Source: Xylophilus ampelinus
Lineage (GTDB): Bacteria; Pseudomonadota; Gammaproteobacteria; Burkholderiales; Burkholderiaceae_C
NCBI RefSeq assembly: GCF_901875635.1
Contig: NZ_CABFMN010000092.1
Location: forward strand, 1 to 64,000
Length of the DNA: 64,000 nucleotides
Direction: 5' to 3'
In this document: positions 16,948-25,162 of the stretch, piece after piece
Layout: every line of letters begins with the position of its first letter
How positions within the stretch are numbered: position 1 is the stretch's first letter
Translations under genes and position numbers: made by a program
The notes under the pieces: model-generated
Told to the model about the DNA's origin: nothing
The model's input: only the letters and a program-made list of their open reading frames with translations
The model's database searches: none

Positions 16948-17280
16948 TCAGTAGCCGGCCTTGCCGCCCTGGCGCCGCTGCGCAAACAGGCCTGCCCTGC
17001 GGCTGCCCTGGCGCTGGAAGCGCTCGCGGCGTGCCACTTTCGGGTCCACGGCCAGCGGACGGCACAGTTCCACGCGATCGCCCGCGGCGAGCGGCTGGTC
17101 CCAGGCGGCGGCGCGCCCCCACACGCCCGGCTGCAAGCTGGCCCAGTCGAGCTGGGGATGCTCGTCGCCCAGCGCGCTCGCATCGACCGCGTCCCGCAGC
17201 GTGCAACCCTCCGCCAGGCGCAACACCTGCTCGAACACGACACGCGGCGCGGGCGCGCAGCAGACCGTGACCTCGATCAC
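16948..17280 (-). CDS. ratB: RnfH/RatB family ubiquitin-like protein
   Basis: A 110-residue beta-grasp (RnfH/UPF0125) protein whose function is not settled; it is commonly paired with ratA. It starts at GTG 17280 (VIEVTVCCAPAPRVVFEQVL), overlapping the ratA stop by four bases (GTGA). The family core is visible as ALGDEHPQLDWAS, GVWGRAAAWDQPLAAGDRVE and LCRPLAVDPKVARRERF. The Arg/Gly-rich tail is somewhat long. Confidence 0.88.
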   Translation of the reverse strand: MIEVTVCCAPAPRVVFEQVLRLAEGCTLRDAVDASALGDEHPQLDWASLQPGVWGRAAAWDQPLAAGDRVELCRPLAVDPKVARRERFQRQGSRRAGLFAQRRQGGKAGY

Positions 17281-17726
17281 GCGGGCTCGCCGTAGATCTG
17301 CTCGGCGCGCTTGACGAAGGCCTCGACCAGGCTCGACGCGATCTTGTCGAACACCGGCCCCACGAGCGCCTGCAGCGCGAAGTTGCTGAAACCGTAGCGC
17401 AGGTCGAGTTCGACGCGGCAGGCCCGCTCGCCCTCCTCGCCGACAGGGTTGAATTTCCACACGCCGTCGAGGTTGGAGAACGGTCCGTCGACGAGCTTGA
17501 GCTGCACTTCGCGGCCCGGCACATGCGTGTTGCGCGTGGTGAAGCTCTGGCGGATGCCACCGAAGGACAGGCCGACCTCGGCCGTCATGCCGGCTTCGTC
17601 CTGCTCGATCACGCGGGCGCGATCGCACCAGGGCAGGAACTCCGGATACCGGGCCACATCGGTGACCAGCGCATACATCTCTTCGGCGCTGTACCAGATG
17701 AGGACGGACTTGTGGACGCTTTTCAT
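17277..17726 (-). CDS. ratA: RatA family polyketide cyclase/START-like protein
   Basis: A 149-residue coenzyme Q-binding/START-fold protein of the RatA/COQ10 family. E. coli RatA was described as a ribosome-associated toxin; COQ10 homologues serve ubiquinone function. ATG 17726 (MKSVHKSVLIWYSAEEMYAL) is used. Landmarks are VTDVARYPEFLPWC and the C-terminal helix FDKIASSLVEAFVKRAEQIY. The start codon lies inside one arm of a perfect 9-bp inverted repeat and there is no clear ribosome-binding site. It is divergent from smpB, the usual neighbour. Confidence 0.92.
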   Translation of the reverse strand: MKSVHKSVLIWYSAEEMYALVTDVARYPEFLPWCDRARVIEQDEAGMTAEVGLSFGGIRQSFTTRNTHVPGREVQLKLVDGPFSNLDGVWKFNPVGEEGERACRVELDLRYGFSNFALQALVGPVFDKIASSLVEAFVKRAEQIYGEPA

Positions 17727-17760
17727 ACAATCTGCACCGTGTGTGCGTGCCGATTGTATG
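17724..17760 (-). promoter_or_regulatory. inverted repeat sequestering the ratA start codon
   Basis: CATACAATC (17724-17732) and GATTGTATG (17752-17760) form a perfect 9-bp stem with a 19-base loop. In ratA mRNA the start ATG would be paired. It could also be a DNA operator for ratA or smpB. Confidence 0.5.
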
Positions 17761-17792
17761 AATGCCATGCGCCCCAACATTGACAGACATGA

Positions 17793-17876
17793 ATCCGCCC
17801 CCACGCTCATCGCTTCGCGTATCGCTGCCCCCCGAGGGGGCTCGTCAGTGCCTTCGGGCGGCCGGGCGTCACTGAC
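17793..17876. repeat. GC-rich palindromic spacer in the ratA-smpB divergent gap
   Basis: It contains GCCCCCCGAGGGGGC (17827-17841) and CCTTCGGGCGG, typical of the C/G-run intergenic repeats of Comamonadaceae. A similar element lies at 62055. No promoter could be assigned inside it. Confidence 0.4.
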
Positions 17877-18359
17877 ATGGCCACCAAGAAATCAGAGACC
17901 CCCGGCAACGCGCGCATCGCCGACAACAAGAAGGCCGCATTCAACTACTTCTTCGAGGAACGCTTCGAGGCCGGCATGGTGCTCGAGGGCTGGGAAGTGA
18001 AGGCCCTGCGCGAAGGCAAGGTGCAGCTCACCGACGGCTATGTGGTGATCCGTGACGGCGAGATGTTCATCATCGGCTGCCAGATCAACCCGCTGCGCAG
18101 TGCCTCCACCCACGTCAACCCCGACGCCGTGCGCACCAAGAAGCTGCTCCTGCACAAGGAACAGATCAAGCGCCTCACCGGCAAGGTCGAGCAGAAAGGC
18201 TACACGCTGGTGCCGATCAACCTGCACTGGAAGGCCGGCAAGGTGAAGTGCGACATCGCGCTGGCCAAGGGCAAGGCCGAGCACGACAAGCGCGACGTCA
18301 TCAAGGACCGCGAAGGCAAGCGCGAGGTCGAGCGCGCGATGAAGAACCGCCAGCGCTGA
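17877..18359 (+). CDS. smpB: SsrA-binding protein SmpB
   Basis: It binds tmRNA and delivers it to stalled ribosomes for trans-translation. The 160-residue product has the family core ([39 protein letters not shown], then [11 protein letters not shown]) and the basic C-terminal tail ([20 protein letters not shown]) that enters the ribosomal channel. It starts at ATG 17877. No ssrA gene is seen in the window. Confidence 0.97.
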   Translation: MATKKSETPGNARIADNKKAAFNYFFEERFEAGMVLEGWEVKALREGKVQLTDGYVVIRDGEMFIIGCQINPLRSASTHVNPDAVRTKKLLLHKEQIKRLTGKVEQKGYTLVPINLHWKAGKVKCDIALAKGKAEHDKRDVIKDREGKREVERAMKNRQR

Positions 18360-18449
18360 GGTTTTTTTGCCGGGGGGTGGAATAAACCGCGTCGCCCCGG
18401 TGTTCATGCAGTCAGAAGGCGCCGTCCCGCGCCGCAGCACCGGATCCCC

Positions 18450-18632
18450 ATGACCTCGATGCGCCTGCCTGCGCTGCTCACCATCGCGTACCTCAACGGC
18501 ATCGGCCTCTACCTGGCTCACGATGCCGCCACGGCACCGGCACGGCACGCAGCGGAGGCTGGCGCCCACAGTTGCCGGGCGCCGCAGGCCATCGCCGTCA
18601 CACCCGCGCATGCCCGATCCTATTCCGCATGA
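18450..18632 (+). CDS. small putative membrane or exported protein preceding an ECF sigma factor
   Basis: Sixty residues with a hydrophobic N-terminal segment (MRLPALLTIAYLNGIGLYLA, residues 4-23) and a Cys in the tail. It belongs to no family I know. Support comes from the exact ATGA overlap of its stop with the sigma factor start at 18629, which suggests translational coupling. It could be a signal-sensing or regulatory peptide of the sigma/anti-sigma system, or merely a leader. Confidence 0.5.
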   Translation: MTSMRLPALLTIAYLNGIGLYLAHDAATAPARHAAEAGAHSCRAPQAIAVTPAHARSYSA

Positions 18633-19159
18633 CAGACGGCACTGCGGCCCTGGTGGCGCACATCCCCAGCCTTCGCCGCTACGCGCGGGCCCTGACGGGC
18701 GACGCCTGGCTGGCCGACGACCTGGTGCAGGACACGCTGGAACGGGCCTGCGACAAGTGGCGCCTCTGGACCGCGGGCACCGACCTGCGGGCCTGGCTCT
18801 TCACGCTCATGCACAACCTCTTCGCCAACCAGGCCCGCCGGACACCGCCCCTGCGCGCGGCCGCGGACATCGATGCGCTCGCCGACCAGTTGCCCGCGCC
18901 CGACGCGCCGCCCGAGCGCCGGATCGACCTCCAGCGCTGCCTGCTCCAGCTGCCGGACGAGCAGCGGGCGGTGCTGCTGCTGGTGGCACTGGAAGACCTC
19001 TCCTACGACGAGGTGGCGCGCATCCTCGGCGTGCCGGCCGGCACCGTGATGTCGCGCCTCTCGCGTGCCCGCTCCCGGCTGCGCCAGTTGATGGATGGGG
19101 CTGCACCCGCCGACGCTGCCCCCGCGCCCGCCCGCCCGCCCTTGCGGCGCCTGAAGTGA
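18629..19159 (+). CDS. ECF-family RNA polymerase sigma factor
   Basis: A 176-residue extracytoplasmic-function sigma factor. ATG 18629 (MTDGTAALVAHIPSLRRYAR) overlaps the preceding stop. Region 2 (ADDLVQDTLERACDKWRLW, residues 30-55) and region 4 (LPDEQRAVLLLVALEDLSYD, then EVARILGVPAGTVMSRLSRA) are both clear. It is followed by a membrane anti-sigma factor with a GTGA overlap. The regulon probably includes the COG4315 lipoprotein downstream. The signal is unknown. Confidence 0.94.
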   Translation: MTDGTAALVAHIPSLRRYARALTGDAWLADDLVQDTLERACDKWRLWTAGTDLRAWLFTLMHNLFANQARRTPPLRAAADIDALADQLPAPDAPPERRIDLQRCLLQLPDEQRAVLLLVALEDLSYDEVARILGVPAGTVMSRLSRARSRLRQLMDGAAPADAAPAPARPPLRRLK

Positions 19160-19908
19160 CTGCTCCCGCCATGCCCACGTCGCCCATTCCTCCCGATCGA
19201 CCGGACGAACACGACGACTGGCCCGCCCAGCGCGAAGCACTGCAGGGCCTGCACCGCGAGGTGCTTTCCGAACCCGTGCCACGCGCCTTGAGGGCGGCCG
19301 CCGAGCGCCTCGGCCGGCACCGCGCGGCCGTCGAGCACCGAGCCCGCTGGACGACATGGGGCGGCATGGCGGCAGCGGTGCTGATGGCCTTCGGCGTCGG
19401 CTGGATCACCAACGCCCAACGGCAAGCGCGCCCCGCGATGTCCGTCGCGCGGGCGCCTGCGGCCCTGAGTTTCGTGCGTGACGCGACCGCGGCCTATGTC
19501 GTCTATTCCCCCGAGAAGCGGCACCCCGTCGAGGTGGCCGCCAGCGAGCAGCAGCACCTGGTGCAATGGCTGTCGCGACGGCTCGACCGCCCGCTGAAGG
19601 TGCCCGACCTGTCGGCTCAGGGCTACGCGCTTGTCGGCGGACGTCTGCTGCCGGGCGACGACGGTGCGCGGGCACAGTTCATGTTCGAGAACGCAGCGGG
19701 CCAGCGTGTGACGCTGTACCTCGGCGCGCTCGACGACAAGGCGACGCCGTCCGCGCGAGCGAGCCAGGAGACCGCCTTCCGCTTCGCGTCCACGGGCGCG
19801 GTGCCGAGCTTCTACTGGGTCGATCGCGGCTTCGGCTACGCCCTCAGTGCGCCATTGACGCGCGAGGCGTTGCTGTCGCTCGCCACCGAGGTGTACCGCC
19901 AGCTCTGA
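19156..19908 (+). CDS. anti-sigma factor, single-pass membrane protein
   Basis: A protein of about 250 residues from GTG 19156, overlapping the sigma stop (GTGA); ATG 19171 is an alternative. The N-terminal cytoplasmic part (DWPAQREALQGLHREVLSEP, residues 20-60) is followed by one transmembrane helix (WGGMAAAVLMAFGVGWITNA) and a periplasmic domain (YVVYSPEKRHPVEV, then GYALVGGRLLPGDDGARAQF and YWVDRGFGYAL). This is the arrangement of FecR/RskA-like anti-sigma factors. It presumably holds the sigma factor at the membrane until a periplasmic cue acts. Confidence 0.88.
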   Translation: MTAPAMPTSPIPPDRPDEHDDWPAQREALQGLHREVLSEPVPRALRAAAERLGRHRAAVEHRARWTTWGGMAAAVLMAFGVGWITNAQRQARPAMSVARAPAALSFVRDATAAYVVYSPEKRHPVEVAASEQQHLVQWLSRRLDRPLKVPDLSAQGYALVGGRLLPGDDGARAQFMFENAAGQRVTLYLGALDDKATPSARASQETAFRFASTGAVPSFYWVDRGFGYALSAPLTREALLSLATEVYRQL

Positions 19909-19977
19909 CCCTGGGCGGCCCTCACCGGCGGCCTACACTGCCCTCTGCCCTGTTTGTTCAACCAAGGAGAAAGTCCA

Positions 19978-20367
19978 ATGAAACTGCTCAGCGCTTCGAT
20001 CCTCGCGGCCGCCCTGCTTGCCGGCTGCGGCAGCATGTCGAGCTCTCCGGCGCCCGACACGCCGACCCGCACCGTCGACGGCGTGCTCATCGGCCCGAAC
20101 GGCATGACGCTCTACACCTTCGCGCGCGACACCGCCGGCAGCGGCAAGTCGGTCTGCAACGCGCAGTGCGCCGCCAACTGGCCGCCGCTGATGGCGCCCG
20201 AAGCGGCCAAGCCCATGGGCGGGTACTCGGTCGTGGTACGCGACGACGGCAAGAAGCAGTGGGCCTACAAGGGCCAGCCGCTGTACTACTGGGCCAAGGA
20301 CGCCAAGGCCGGCGACCGCACCGGCGACGGCATGCTGCAAGGCGCCTGGAAGGTCGCGCGCCCCTGA
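19978..20367 (+). CDS. COG4315-type secreted lipoprotein
   Basis: A 129-residue lipoprotein from ATG 19978 behind AAGGAG. The signal MKLLSASILAAALLAGC has a clear lipobox. Two repeats of the COG4315 type follow (DGVLIGPNGMTLYTFARDTA and SVVVRDDGKKQWAYKGQPLY), with CNAQCAANWPPL between them. The biochemical role of these proteins is not established. It sits directly after the sigma/anti-sigma pair and before a strong terminator, so it is a likely target of that sigma factor. Confidence 0.88.
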   Translation: MKLLSASILAAALLAGCGSMSSSPAPDTPTRTVDGVLIGPNGMTLYTFARDTAGSGKSVCNAQCAANWPPLMAPEAAKPMGGYSVVVRDDGKKQWAYKGQPLYYWAKDAKAGDRTGDGMLQGAWKVARP

Positions 20368-20389
20368 GCCCGCTGCCCGCCCATGAATG

Positions 20390-20414
20390 AGCCGACCCTC
20401 GGGTCGGCTTTTTT
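20390..20414 (+). terminator. rho-independent terminator after the sigma/anti-sigma/lipoprotein group
   Basis: AGCCGACCC, loop TC, GGGTCGGCT, then a T-run, 22 bp past the lipoprotein stop. Confidence 0.93.
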
Positions 20415-20467
20415 GTGCACGCATCAGAAGAAAATCAGCGTGCAGCGCCCGTCCGTGCTGCGCAGAT

Positions 20468-20486
20468 TGCTATTAATTCGATAGCA
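20468..20486. repeat. GCTATC-type intergenic palindrome
   Basis: TGCTATTAATTCGATAGCA, an intergenic copy of the dispersed palindrome core, between convergent transcription units. Confidence 0.65.
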
Positions 20487-20504
20487 CGCAGGACTGAAGC
20501 CCCA

Positions 20505-20912
20505 TCAGCAACGGCCCTTCTTGGCCTGCCCCGGCGGGCAGTGGTAGCCGCCGTGCGGACCGTCGTCGTCATGGTGGCCGTTGGGGCGGCCCGGCCCGCG
20601 ACGCCAGTCGGGCTCGGCCCAGCGCCATCCACCGTCCGCCGGCACCCAGCGGCCAGGCACGTAGTCATAGTCCGGTCGGGCGGCCTGCCAGTAGCCGGCA
20701 CGCCAGGCGTAGGCATTGCCAGCCCATTGCCAGTGGCCCGGCACCCAGACCTGCCCGGGGCGCGGGCCGGGCATGCGCTCCACGCGCGGAGGCGGCGGGG
20801 CAATGGTCACCAGCCCGGGCACGTTGATGTTGACGGACACCTGGGCGCCGGCGCCGATCGGTGCCGCGGCAGCGGCCAGAGCCAGCACGAGGGTGGAGAG
20901 CTTGGTGGTCAT
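20505..20912 (-). CDS. YXWGXW repeat-containing exported protein
   Basis: A 135-residue protein with a Sec signal (MTTKLSTLVLALAAAAAPIG, cleaved near AGA-QV). Tandem tryptophan-rich repeats follow (VWVPGHWQWAGNAYAWRAGY, then YVPGRWVPADGGWRWAEPDW), and a His/Gly-rich tail ends in Cys. Such proteins are common outer-layer or periplasmic proteins of betaproteobacteria with unknown function. It stands alone between the convergent lipoprotein gene and a hypothetical gene upstream. Confidence 0.85.
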   Translation of the reverse strand: MTTKLSTLVLALAAAAAPIGAGAQVSVNINVPGLVTIAPPPPRVERMPGPRPGQVWVPGHWQWAGNAYAWRAGYWQAARPDYDYVPGRWVPADGGWRWAEPDWRRGPGRPNGHHDDDGPHGGYHCPPGQAKKGRC

Positions 20913-21047
20913 CGTGGATCTCTGTGGTTGTGGGCACCCTGCTCAACGCAGCGCGCGGGCCGGGCGTTGTCGGACGGCACCGCTAGGGGGCCATGGACGG
21001 CGCTTTGCAGCGGGCCTGCCCCCGGCGCGCCGGTGTCGGGGCCGGGC

Positions 21048-21827
21048 TCAACGCCCGTTGCGCGCCGCCAGCTCGCACAGCGCTTCGCAGCGCGTATCGC
21101 CCATCGCAACGGCGATGCGCTGCCATTTCGCATGCCTGGCCCCGCCTTCCCGCCCCTGCGCGCTGGCGAGGTCGCGTGGCATGGTCCGAGCCGCCACGGC
21201 CAGAGCCCGCACATGCACGGGTGCCGTTTCGGCCAGCGCGTCGAGCAGCGCATCGATCGTGGCCGGGCGGATCCGGACGTCCGGCAGCGCGGTGGCCAGG
21301 CTCGCGTAGAGCTGCAGGATGGCCGCCTGCCCGCGCCTCAGGCCCCCGAGGCGCAGTTGGGCTACGGTGCGCGGGTCCAGCTGGCGCAAGGTGGCCTCGG
21401 CCAGCGGCACCTGCCGGGCGATGCAGCGCGCCACAAAGGGCTGCAGCAGCGCCAGCTCGTCCTGGTAGGTCACGCCGTTGTCGATCACCACCGAGGCGAC
21501 CAGTTGGCCGCTCTGCAGCGCGCCGAAGGTCTGGTAGGCGACGACCGCGGCCTGTGCGCGGTCGCAGACGTCTGAAAGGGTGGGCAGGTCGACGCTGGCC
21601 TGCGCTGGGAGGAAGGTCGCCGCGTCGGCCAGCGTGCGCAGCGCCTCGGCGGCCTCGGGCTGCGTCAACCGCGGCATGCGATCGGGCTGCGCGGTACGCA
21701 GCGCGTCGAAGGCCTGGCCGGCCGCCGCGTGGGCCGCCATGTCCTGCGCGGCCGCCACGAGCGGCAGCACGCTTGCGAGGGCAACGCACAGCGCCGCCGC
21801 CCACCGGGCCAGGCCGTTGCCGCGCAT
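21048..21827 (-). CDS. hypothetical periplasmic protein
   Basis: A 259-residue protein of no family I recognise. It has a Sec signal (GLARWAAALCVALASVLPLV, ending VAAAQD) and a mature part predicted largely helical, with four Cys residues (DVCDRAQ, VARCIARQ, TRCEALCEL) that could form two disulfides. It lies eight bases after the typA stop on the same strand, so it may be the last gene of the rimP-to-typA transcript, although its role looks unrelated. Confidence 0.75.
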   Translation of the reverse strand: MRGNGLARWAAALCVALASVLPLVAAAQDMAAHAAAGQAFDALRTAQPDRMPRLTQPEAAEALRTLADAATFLPAQASVDLPTLSDVCDRAQAAVVAYQTFGALQSGQLVASVVIDNGVTYQDELALLQPFVARCIARQVPLAEATLRQLDPRTVAQLRLGGLRRGQAAILQLYASLATALPDVRIRPATIDALLDALAETAPVHVRALAVAARTMPRDLASAQGREGGARHAKWQRIAVAMGDTRCEALCELAARNGR

Positions 21828-21834
21828 CGACCGA

Positions 21835-23667
21835 TCAGGCCTCGCGGCTGGCCCGCTTGCGCTCGTGCTCCTTCAGGAAGCGCTTGCGCAGGCGCACGCT
21901 CTTGGGCGTGATCTCGACCAACTCGTCGTCCTCGATGAACTCGACGCCGTATTCCAGCGTCAGGTCGATCGGCGGCGTGATCTTGATCGCGTCTTCCTTG
22001 CCGCTGACGCGGAAGTTGGTCAACTGCTTGGTGCGCGTGGCGTTGACGACCAGGTCGTTGTCGCGGCTGTGGATGCCGACGATCATGCCTTCGTACACCG
22101 GGTCGTTGGCGCGCACGAACATGCGGCCGCGGTCGTCCAGCTTGCCCAGGGCGTAGGTGAAGATCTCGCCATCGTCCATCGAGATCAGCACGCCGTTCTT
22201 GCGGCCGCCGATGTCGCCCTTGTGCGGCTCGTACGAATCGAAGATGTTGCTGATGAGGCCCGAGCCGCGCGTGAGGTTCAGGAACTCGTTGGTGAAGCCG
22301 ATCAGGCCCCGTGCCGGGATGCGGTATTCCAGGCGCACGCGACCACGGCCGTCCGGCTCCATGTTGACCAGCTCGCCCTTGCGCTCGCCCAGGGCCTGCA
22401 TCACGCCGCCCTGGTGGCCTTCCTCGATGTCGGCCGTCACCAGCTCGATCGGTTCGTGACGTTCGCCGTCGACGGTGCGGAACACCACGCGCGGCTTGGA
22501 CACGGCCATTTCGTAGCCCTCGCGGCGCATGTTCTCCAGCAGGATGGTGAGGTGCAGTTCACCGCGGCCCATCACTTCGAAGACGCCTTCCTCGTCGGTC
22601 TCGTTCACGCGCAGCGCGACGTTGTGCTGGAGCTCTTTCTGCAGGCGATCCCAGATCTGGCGGCTGGTCACGAACTTGCCTTCGCGGCCGGCCAGCGGGC
22701 TGGTGTTGACGCAGAAGTTCATCGTCAGCGTCGGCTCGTCGACCTTGAGCATGGGCAGGGGCGCCGGCTTGGCCACGTCGGTCACCGTGACACCGATGCC
22801 GATGTCGGCGATGCCGTTGATCAGCACGATCTCGCCCGGGCCGGCCTCGGTGGCCTGCACGCGGTCCAGGCCCTGGAAGGTCAGCACCTGGTTGACGCGG
22901 CCCTTGAAGGCCTTGCCGTCCGGACCTTCCATGACCATGACGTCCATCATCGGCTTGATGGTGCCCTGGCTGATGCGCCCCACGCCGATGCGGCCCACGA
23001 AGGTGGAAAAGTCGAGGGCCGAGATCTGCAGCTGCAGCGGCGCCGTCGGGTCACCCTTCTGCGAGGGGACGTGCTTGAGGATGGTGTCGAACAGGGCCGA
23101 CATGTCGGGACCCCACTGCTCGCCGGGCGCGCCCTCCTCCAGCGACGACCAGCCGTTGATGCCCGAGGCGTACACCACCGGGAAGTCGAGCTGTTCGTCG
23201 GTCGCGCCGAGCTTGTCGAACAGGTCGAAGGCCGCATTCACGACCTTGTCGGGGTTGGCGCCGGGCTTGTCGACCTTGTTCACCACCAGGATCGGCTTCA
23301 GGCCCAGGGCCAGCGCCTTCTTGGTCACGAAGCGCGTCTGCGGCATCGGGCCTTCCTGGGCGTCGATCAGCAGCACCACGCCGTCGACCATCGACAGCGC
23401 GCGTTCCACCTCGCCACCGAAGTCCGCGTGGCCCGGGGTGTCGACGATGTTGATGTGCGTGCCCTGCCAGGTCACGGCGCAGTTCTTGGCCAGGATCGTG
23501 ATGCCACGTTCCTTTTCGATGGCGTTGTTGTCCATCACCGTGTCGACCACCTTCTCGTGGTCGGCGAAGGTGCCGGACTGGCGCAGCAACTGGTCGACCA
23601 TCGTGGTCTTGCCATGGTCGACGTGCGCAATGATGGCGATGTTTCGGATTTGCTTGGCTGCAGTCAT
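21835..23667 (-). CDS. typA: translational GTPase TypA/BipA
   Basis: A ribosome-associated GTPase important for 50S assembly, low temperature and stress. ATG 23667 gives 610 residues, matching the family. G1 [10 protein letters not shown]3 DTPGHADF and G4 NKVDKPGA are present, followed by the EF-G-like domains and the TypA-specific C-terminal domain. The ATGA at 23664-23667 couples it to truB. Apparent upstream extensions of the frame are the antisense of truB. Confidence 0.97.
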   Translation of the reverse strand: MTAAKQIRNIAIIAHVDHGKTTMVDQLLRQSGTFADHEKVVDTVMDNNAIEKERGITILAKNCAVTWQGTHINIVDTPGHADFGGEVERALSMVDGVVLLIDAQEGPMPQTRFVTKKALALGLKPILVVNKVDKPGANPDKVVNAAFDLFDKLGATDEQLDFPVVYASGINGWSSLEEGAPGEQWGPDMSALFDTILKHVPSQKGDPTAPLQLQISALDFSTFVGRIGVGRISQGTIKPMMDVMVMEGPDGKAFKGRVNQVLTFQGLDRVQATEAGPGEIVLINGIADIGIGVTVTDVAKPAPLPMLKVDEPTLTMNFCVNTSPLAGREGKFVTSRQIWDRLQKELQHNVALRVNETDEEGVFEVMGRGELHLTILLENMRREGYEMAVSKPRVVFRTVDGERHEPIELVTADIEEGHQGGVMQALGERKGELVNMEPDGRGRVRLEYRIPARGLIGFTNEFLNLTRGSGLISNIFDSYEPHKGDIGGRKNGVLISMDDGEIFTYALGKLDDRGRMFVRANDPVYEGMIVGIHSRDNDLVVNATRTKQLTNFRVSGKEDAIKITPPIDLTLEYGVEFIEDDELVEITPKSVRLRKRFLKEHERKRASREA

Positions 23668-24644
23668 GGTGTGAGGGCCTCTTCGCGAGGCGCTGGATTC
23701 GAAAGAAGGGTTTGCTGGATTTCGAGGGGGCTCAGCAAGCGCCCCGGGATCAGTTCGCCGGCCTTGACGTGGGCCGTGCCCAGGAAGGCCGCCGGCCGCT
23801 CGCCGAACACCGCGACGGCTTCCGCATCGGGCCAGGCGCCGCGGCGGCGAACACCGGACAGGAAGCGCCCGGCATCGTCCGCGCCGAGCGTGACGCGCGT
23901 GTGGCCGGCCACCAGGCACTCGACGGGCTGCAGCAGCGCCAGGCGCTCGTCTTCCGGCAGCGCTTCGAGGGCTTCGAGCGTGAGGCACTGCGAAACGTCG
24001 AAGCCGCCGGTGGCGGTGCGCCGCAGCGCCGTGAGGTGTGCGCCGCAGCCGAGGGCTTCGCCGAGGTCCTCGCCGAGCGTGCGGATGTACGTGCCCTTGC
24101 TCACGGTTGCTACGATTTCGATAGCTGGCTGCGCAGGACTGGCGGGCGCTGGAGCCACTTTCAGCTTGTAGATTTCGACCTCGCGCGGCGCGCGCTCGAC
24201 CTCGACGCCTTCGCGGGCGTACTCGTACAGCGCCTTGCCGTCCTTCTTGAGCGCGCTGTGCATCGGCGGCACCTGCGTGATGCGGCCGGTGAACTGCGCT
24301 TGCACGCGCGCCAGGTCGTCCGGCGTCACCTGGACCGGGCGCTCGGCGATCACCTCGCCTTCCGCGTCGCCCGTGGAGGTGCGCACGCCCAGCCGCGCCA
24401 TCGCGCGGTAGGTCTTGTCGGCGTCGAGGTGCAGCTGGCTGAACTTGGTCGCCGCGCCAAAGCACAGCGGCAGCACGCCGGTCGCGAGCGGATCAAGCGT
24501 GCCGGTGTGGCCCGCCTTTTCGGCGCGCAGCAGCCACTTGGCCTTCTGCAAGGCCTGATTGCTGGAAAGACCCAGCGGCTTGTCGAGCAGCAACACCCCA
24601 TGCACAGGGCGCCGCTGCACCCTGACACGGGATGGCGGGCTCAT
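23664..24644 (-). CDS. truB: tRNA pseudouridine(55) synthase
   Basis: It makes pseudouridine 55 in the T-loop of tRNAs. The 326-residue product has motif [18 protein letters not shown] and catalytic Asp51 in [13 protein letters not shown], then the family [14 protein letters not shown] and a C-terminal PUA-like domain. Between YKLKV and SKGTY the protein reads [18 protein letters not shown], encoded by a copy of the dispersed GCTATC-type palindrome (24108-24160) carried in frame. Its stop overlaps typA and its start overlaps rbfA, both by ATGA. Confidence 0.97.
   Translation of the reverse strand: MSPPSRVRVQRRPVHGVLLLDKPLGLSSNQALQKAKWLLRAEKAGHTGTLDPLATGVLPLCFGAATKFSQLHLDADKTYRAMARLGVRTSTGDAEGEVIAERPVQVTPDDLARVQAQFTGRITQVPPMHSALKKDGKALYEYAREGVEVERAPREVEIYKLKVAPAPASPAQPAIEIVATVSKGTYIRTLGEDLGEALGCGAHLTALRRTATGGFDVSQCLTLEALEALPEDERLALLQPVECLVAGHTRVTLGADDAGRFLSGVRRRGAWPDAEAVAVFGERPAAFLGTAHVKAGELIPGRLLSPLEIQQTLLSNPAPREEALTP
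24108..24160. repeat. dispersed palindromic element inside truB
   Basis: The segment TGCTACGATTTCGATAGC, then GGCGGGCGCTGGAGCCACTT, follows the same order as the intergenic copy at 38200-38254 (read on the opposite strand). It supplies about 18 in-frame codons of truB. Confidence 0.75.
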
Positions 24645-25021
24645 GGGGTGTCGTCGTCTTTTGAACGCGAGGAAACCGCCTTGGCGATCAAGGCGTTCAT
24701 GTCAGCCGCACGCTCGGTGGTGCGGTCGAACACGAAGTGCAGCGTGGGCACGGTGTGGATGTGCAGCCGCTTGAAGAGGCCGTTGCGCAGGAAGCCGGCG
24801 GCCTGGTTCAGGGCCTCCTGCGTTTCCAGCGGATCGCCCACCAGCACGCTGAAGAACACCTTCGCGTGCGCGTAGTCGGGCGTGACCTCGACCGCCTGCA
24901 ACGTGACCATGCCCACCCGCGGGTCTTTCAGCTCGCGCGCGATCAACTCCGTCAGATCGCGCTGGATCTGATCGGCGACCTTGAAGCCGCGATTGGGAGC
25001 GGTGGACTTGCGCTTGGGCAT
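24641..25021 (-). CDS. rbfA: ribosome-binding factor A
   Basis: It binds the 30S subunit and assists 16S rRNA 5'-end maturation, notably in the cold. ATG 25021 ([20 protein letters not shown]) gives 126 residues. The KH-like core is seen in [20 protein letters not shown] and [15 protein letters not shown]. It overlaps the truB start by ATGA. The 140-bp gap to infB holds a long palindromic repeat. Confidence 0.95.
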   Translation of the reverse strand: MPKRKSTAPNRGFKVADQIQRDLTELIARELKDPRVGMVTLQAVEVTPDYAHAKVFFSVLVGDPLETQEALNQAAGFLRNGLFKRLHIHTVPTLHFVFDRTTERAADMNALIAKAVSSRSKDDDTP

Positions 25022-25042
25022 GGCAGGAGCAGAGAGCGGGTA

Positions 25043-25155
25043 CCGGACGCAGAGGACGCAGAGGATTCGCGGAAGGCGCAGAGGAGTCAAACGAAAACCT
25101 TGAAGGTCTTCTTTGCGTCCTCTGCGCAATCTTTGCGGCCTCCGCGTCCGGAGGT
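25043..25155. repeat. long imperfect palindrome, dispersed family copy 1
   Basis: The left arm begins CCGGACGCAGAGGACGCAGA and the right arm ends CCTCCGCGTCCGG, with further matching words between (CGCAGAGG / CCTCTGCG). Related elements lie at 33303 and 41765. This copy separates infB and rbfA within one operon. Confidence 0.75.
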
Positions 25156-25162
25156 CCGTTTT

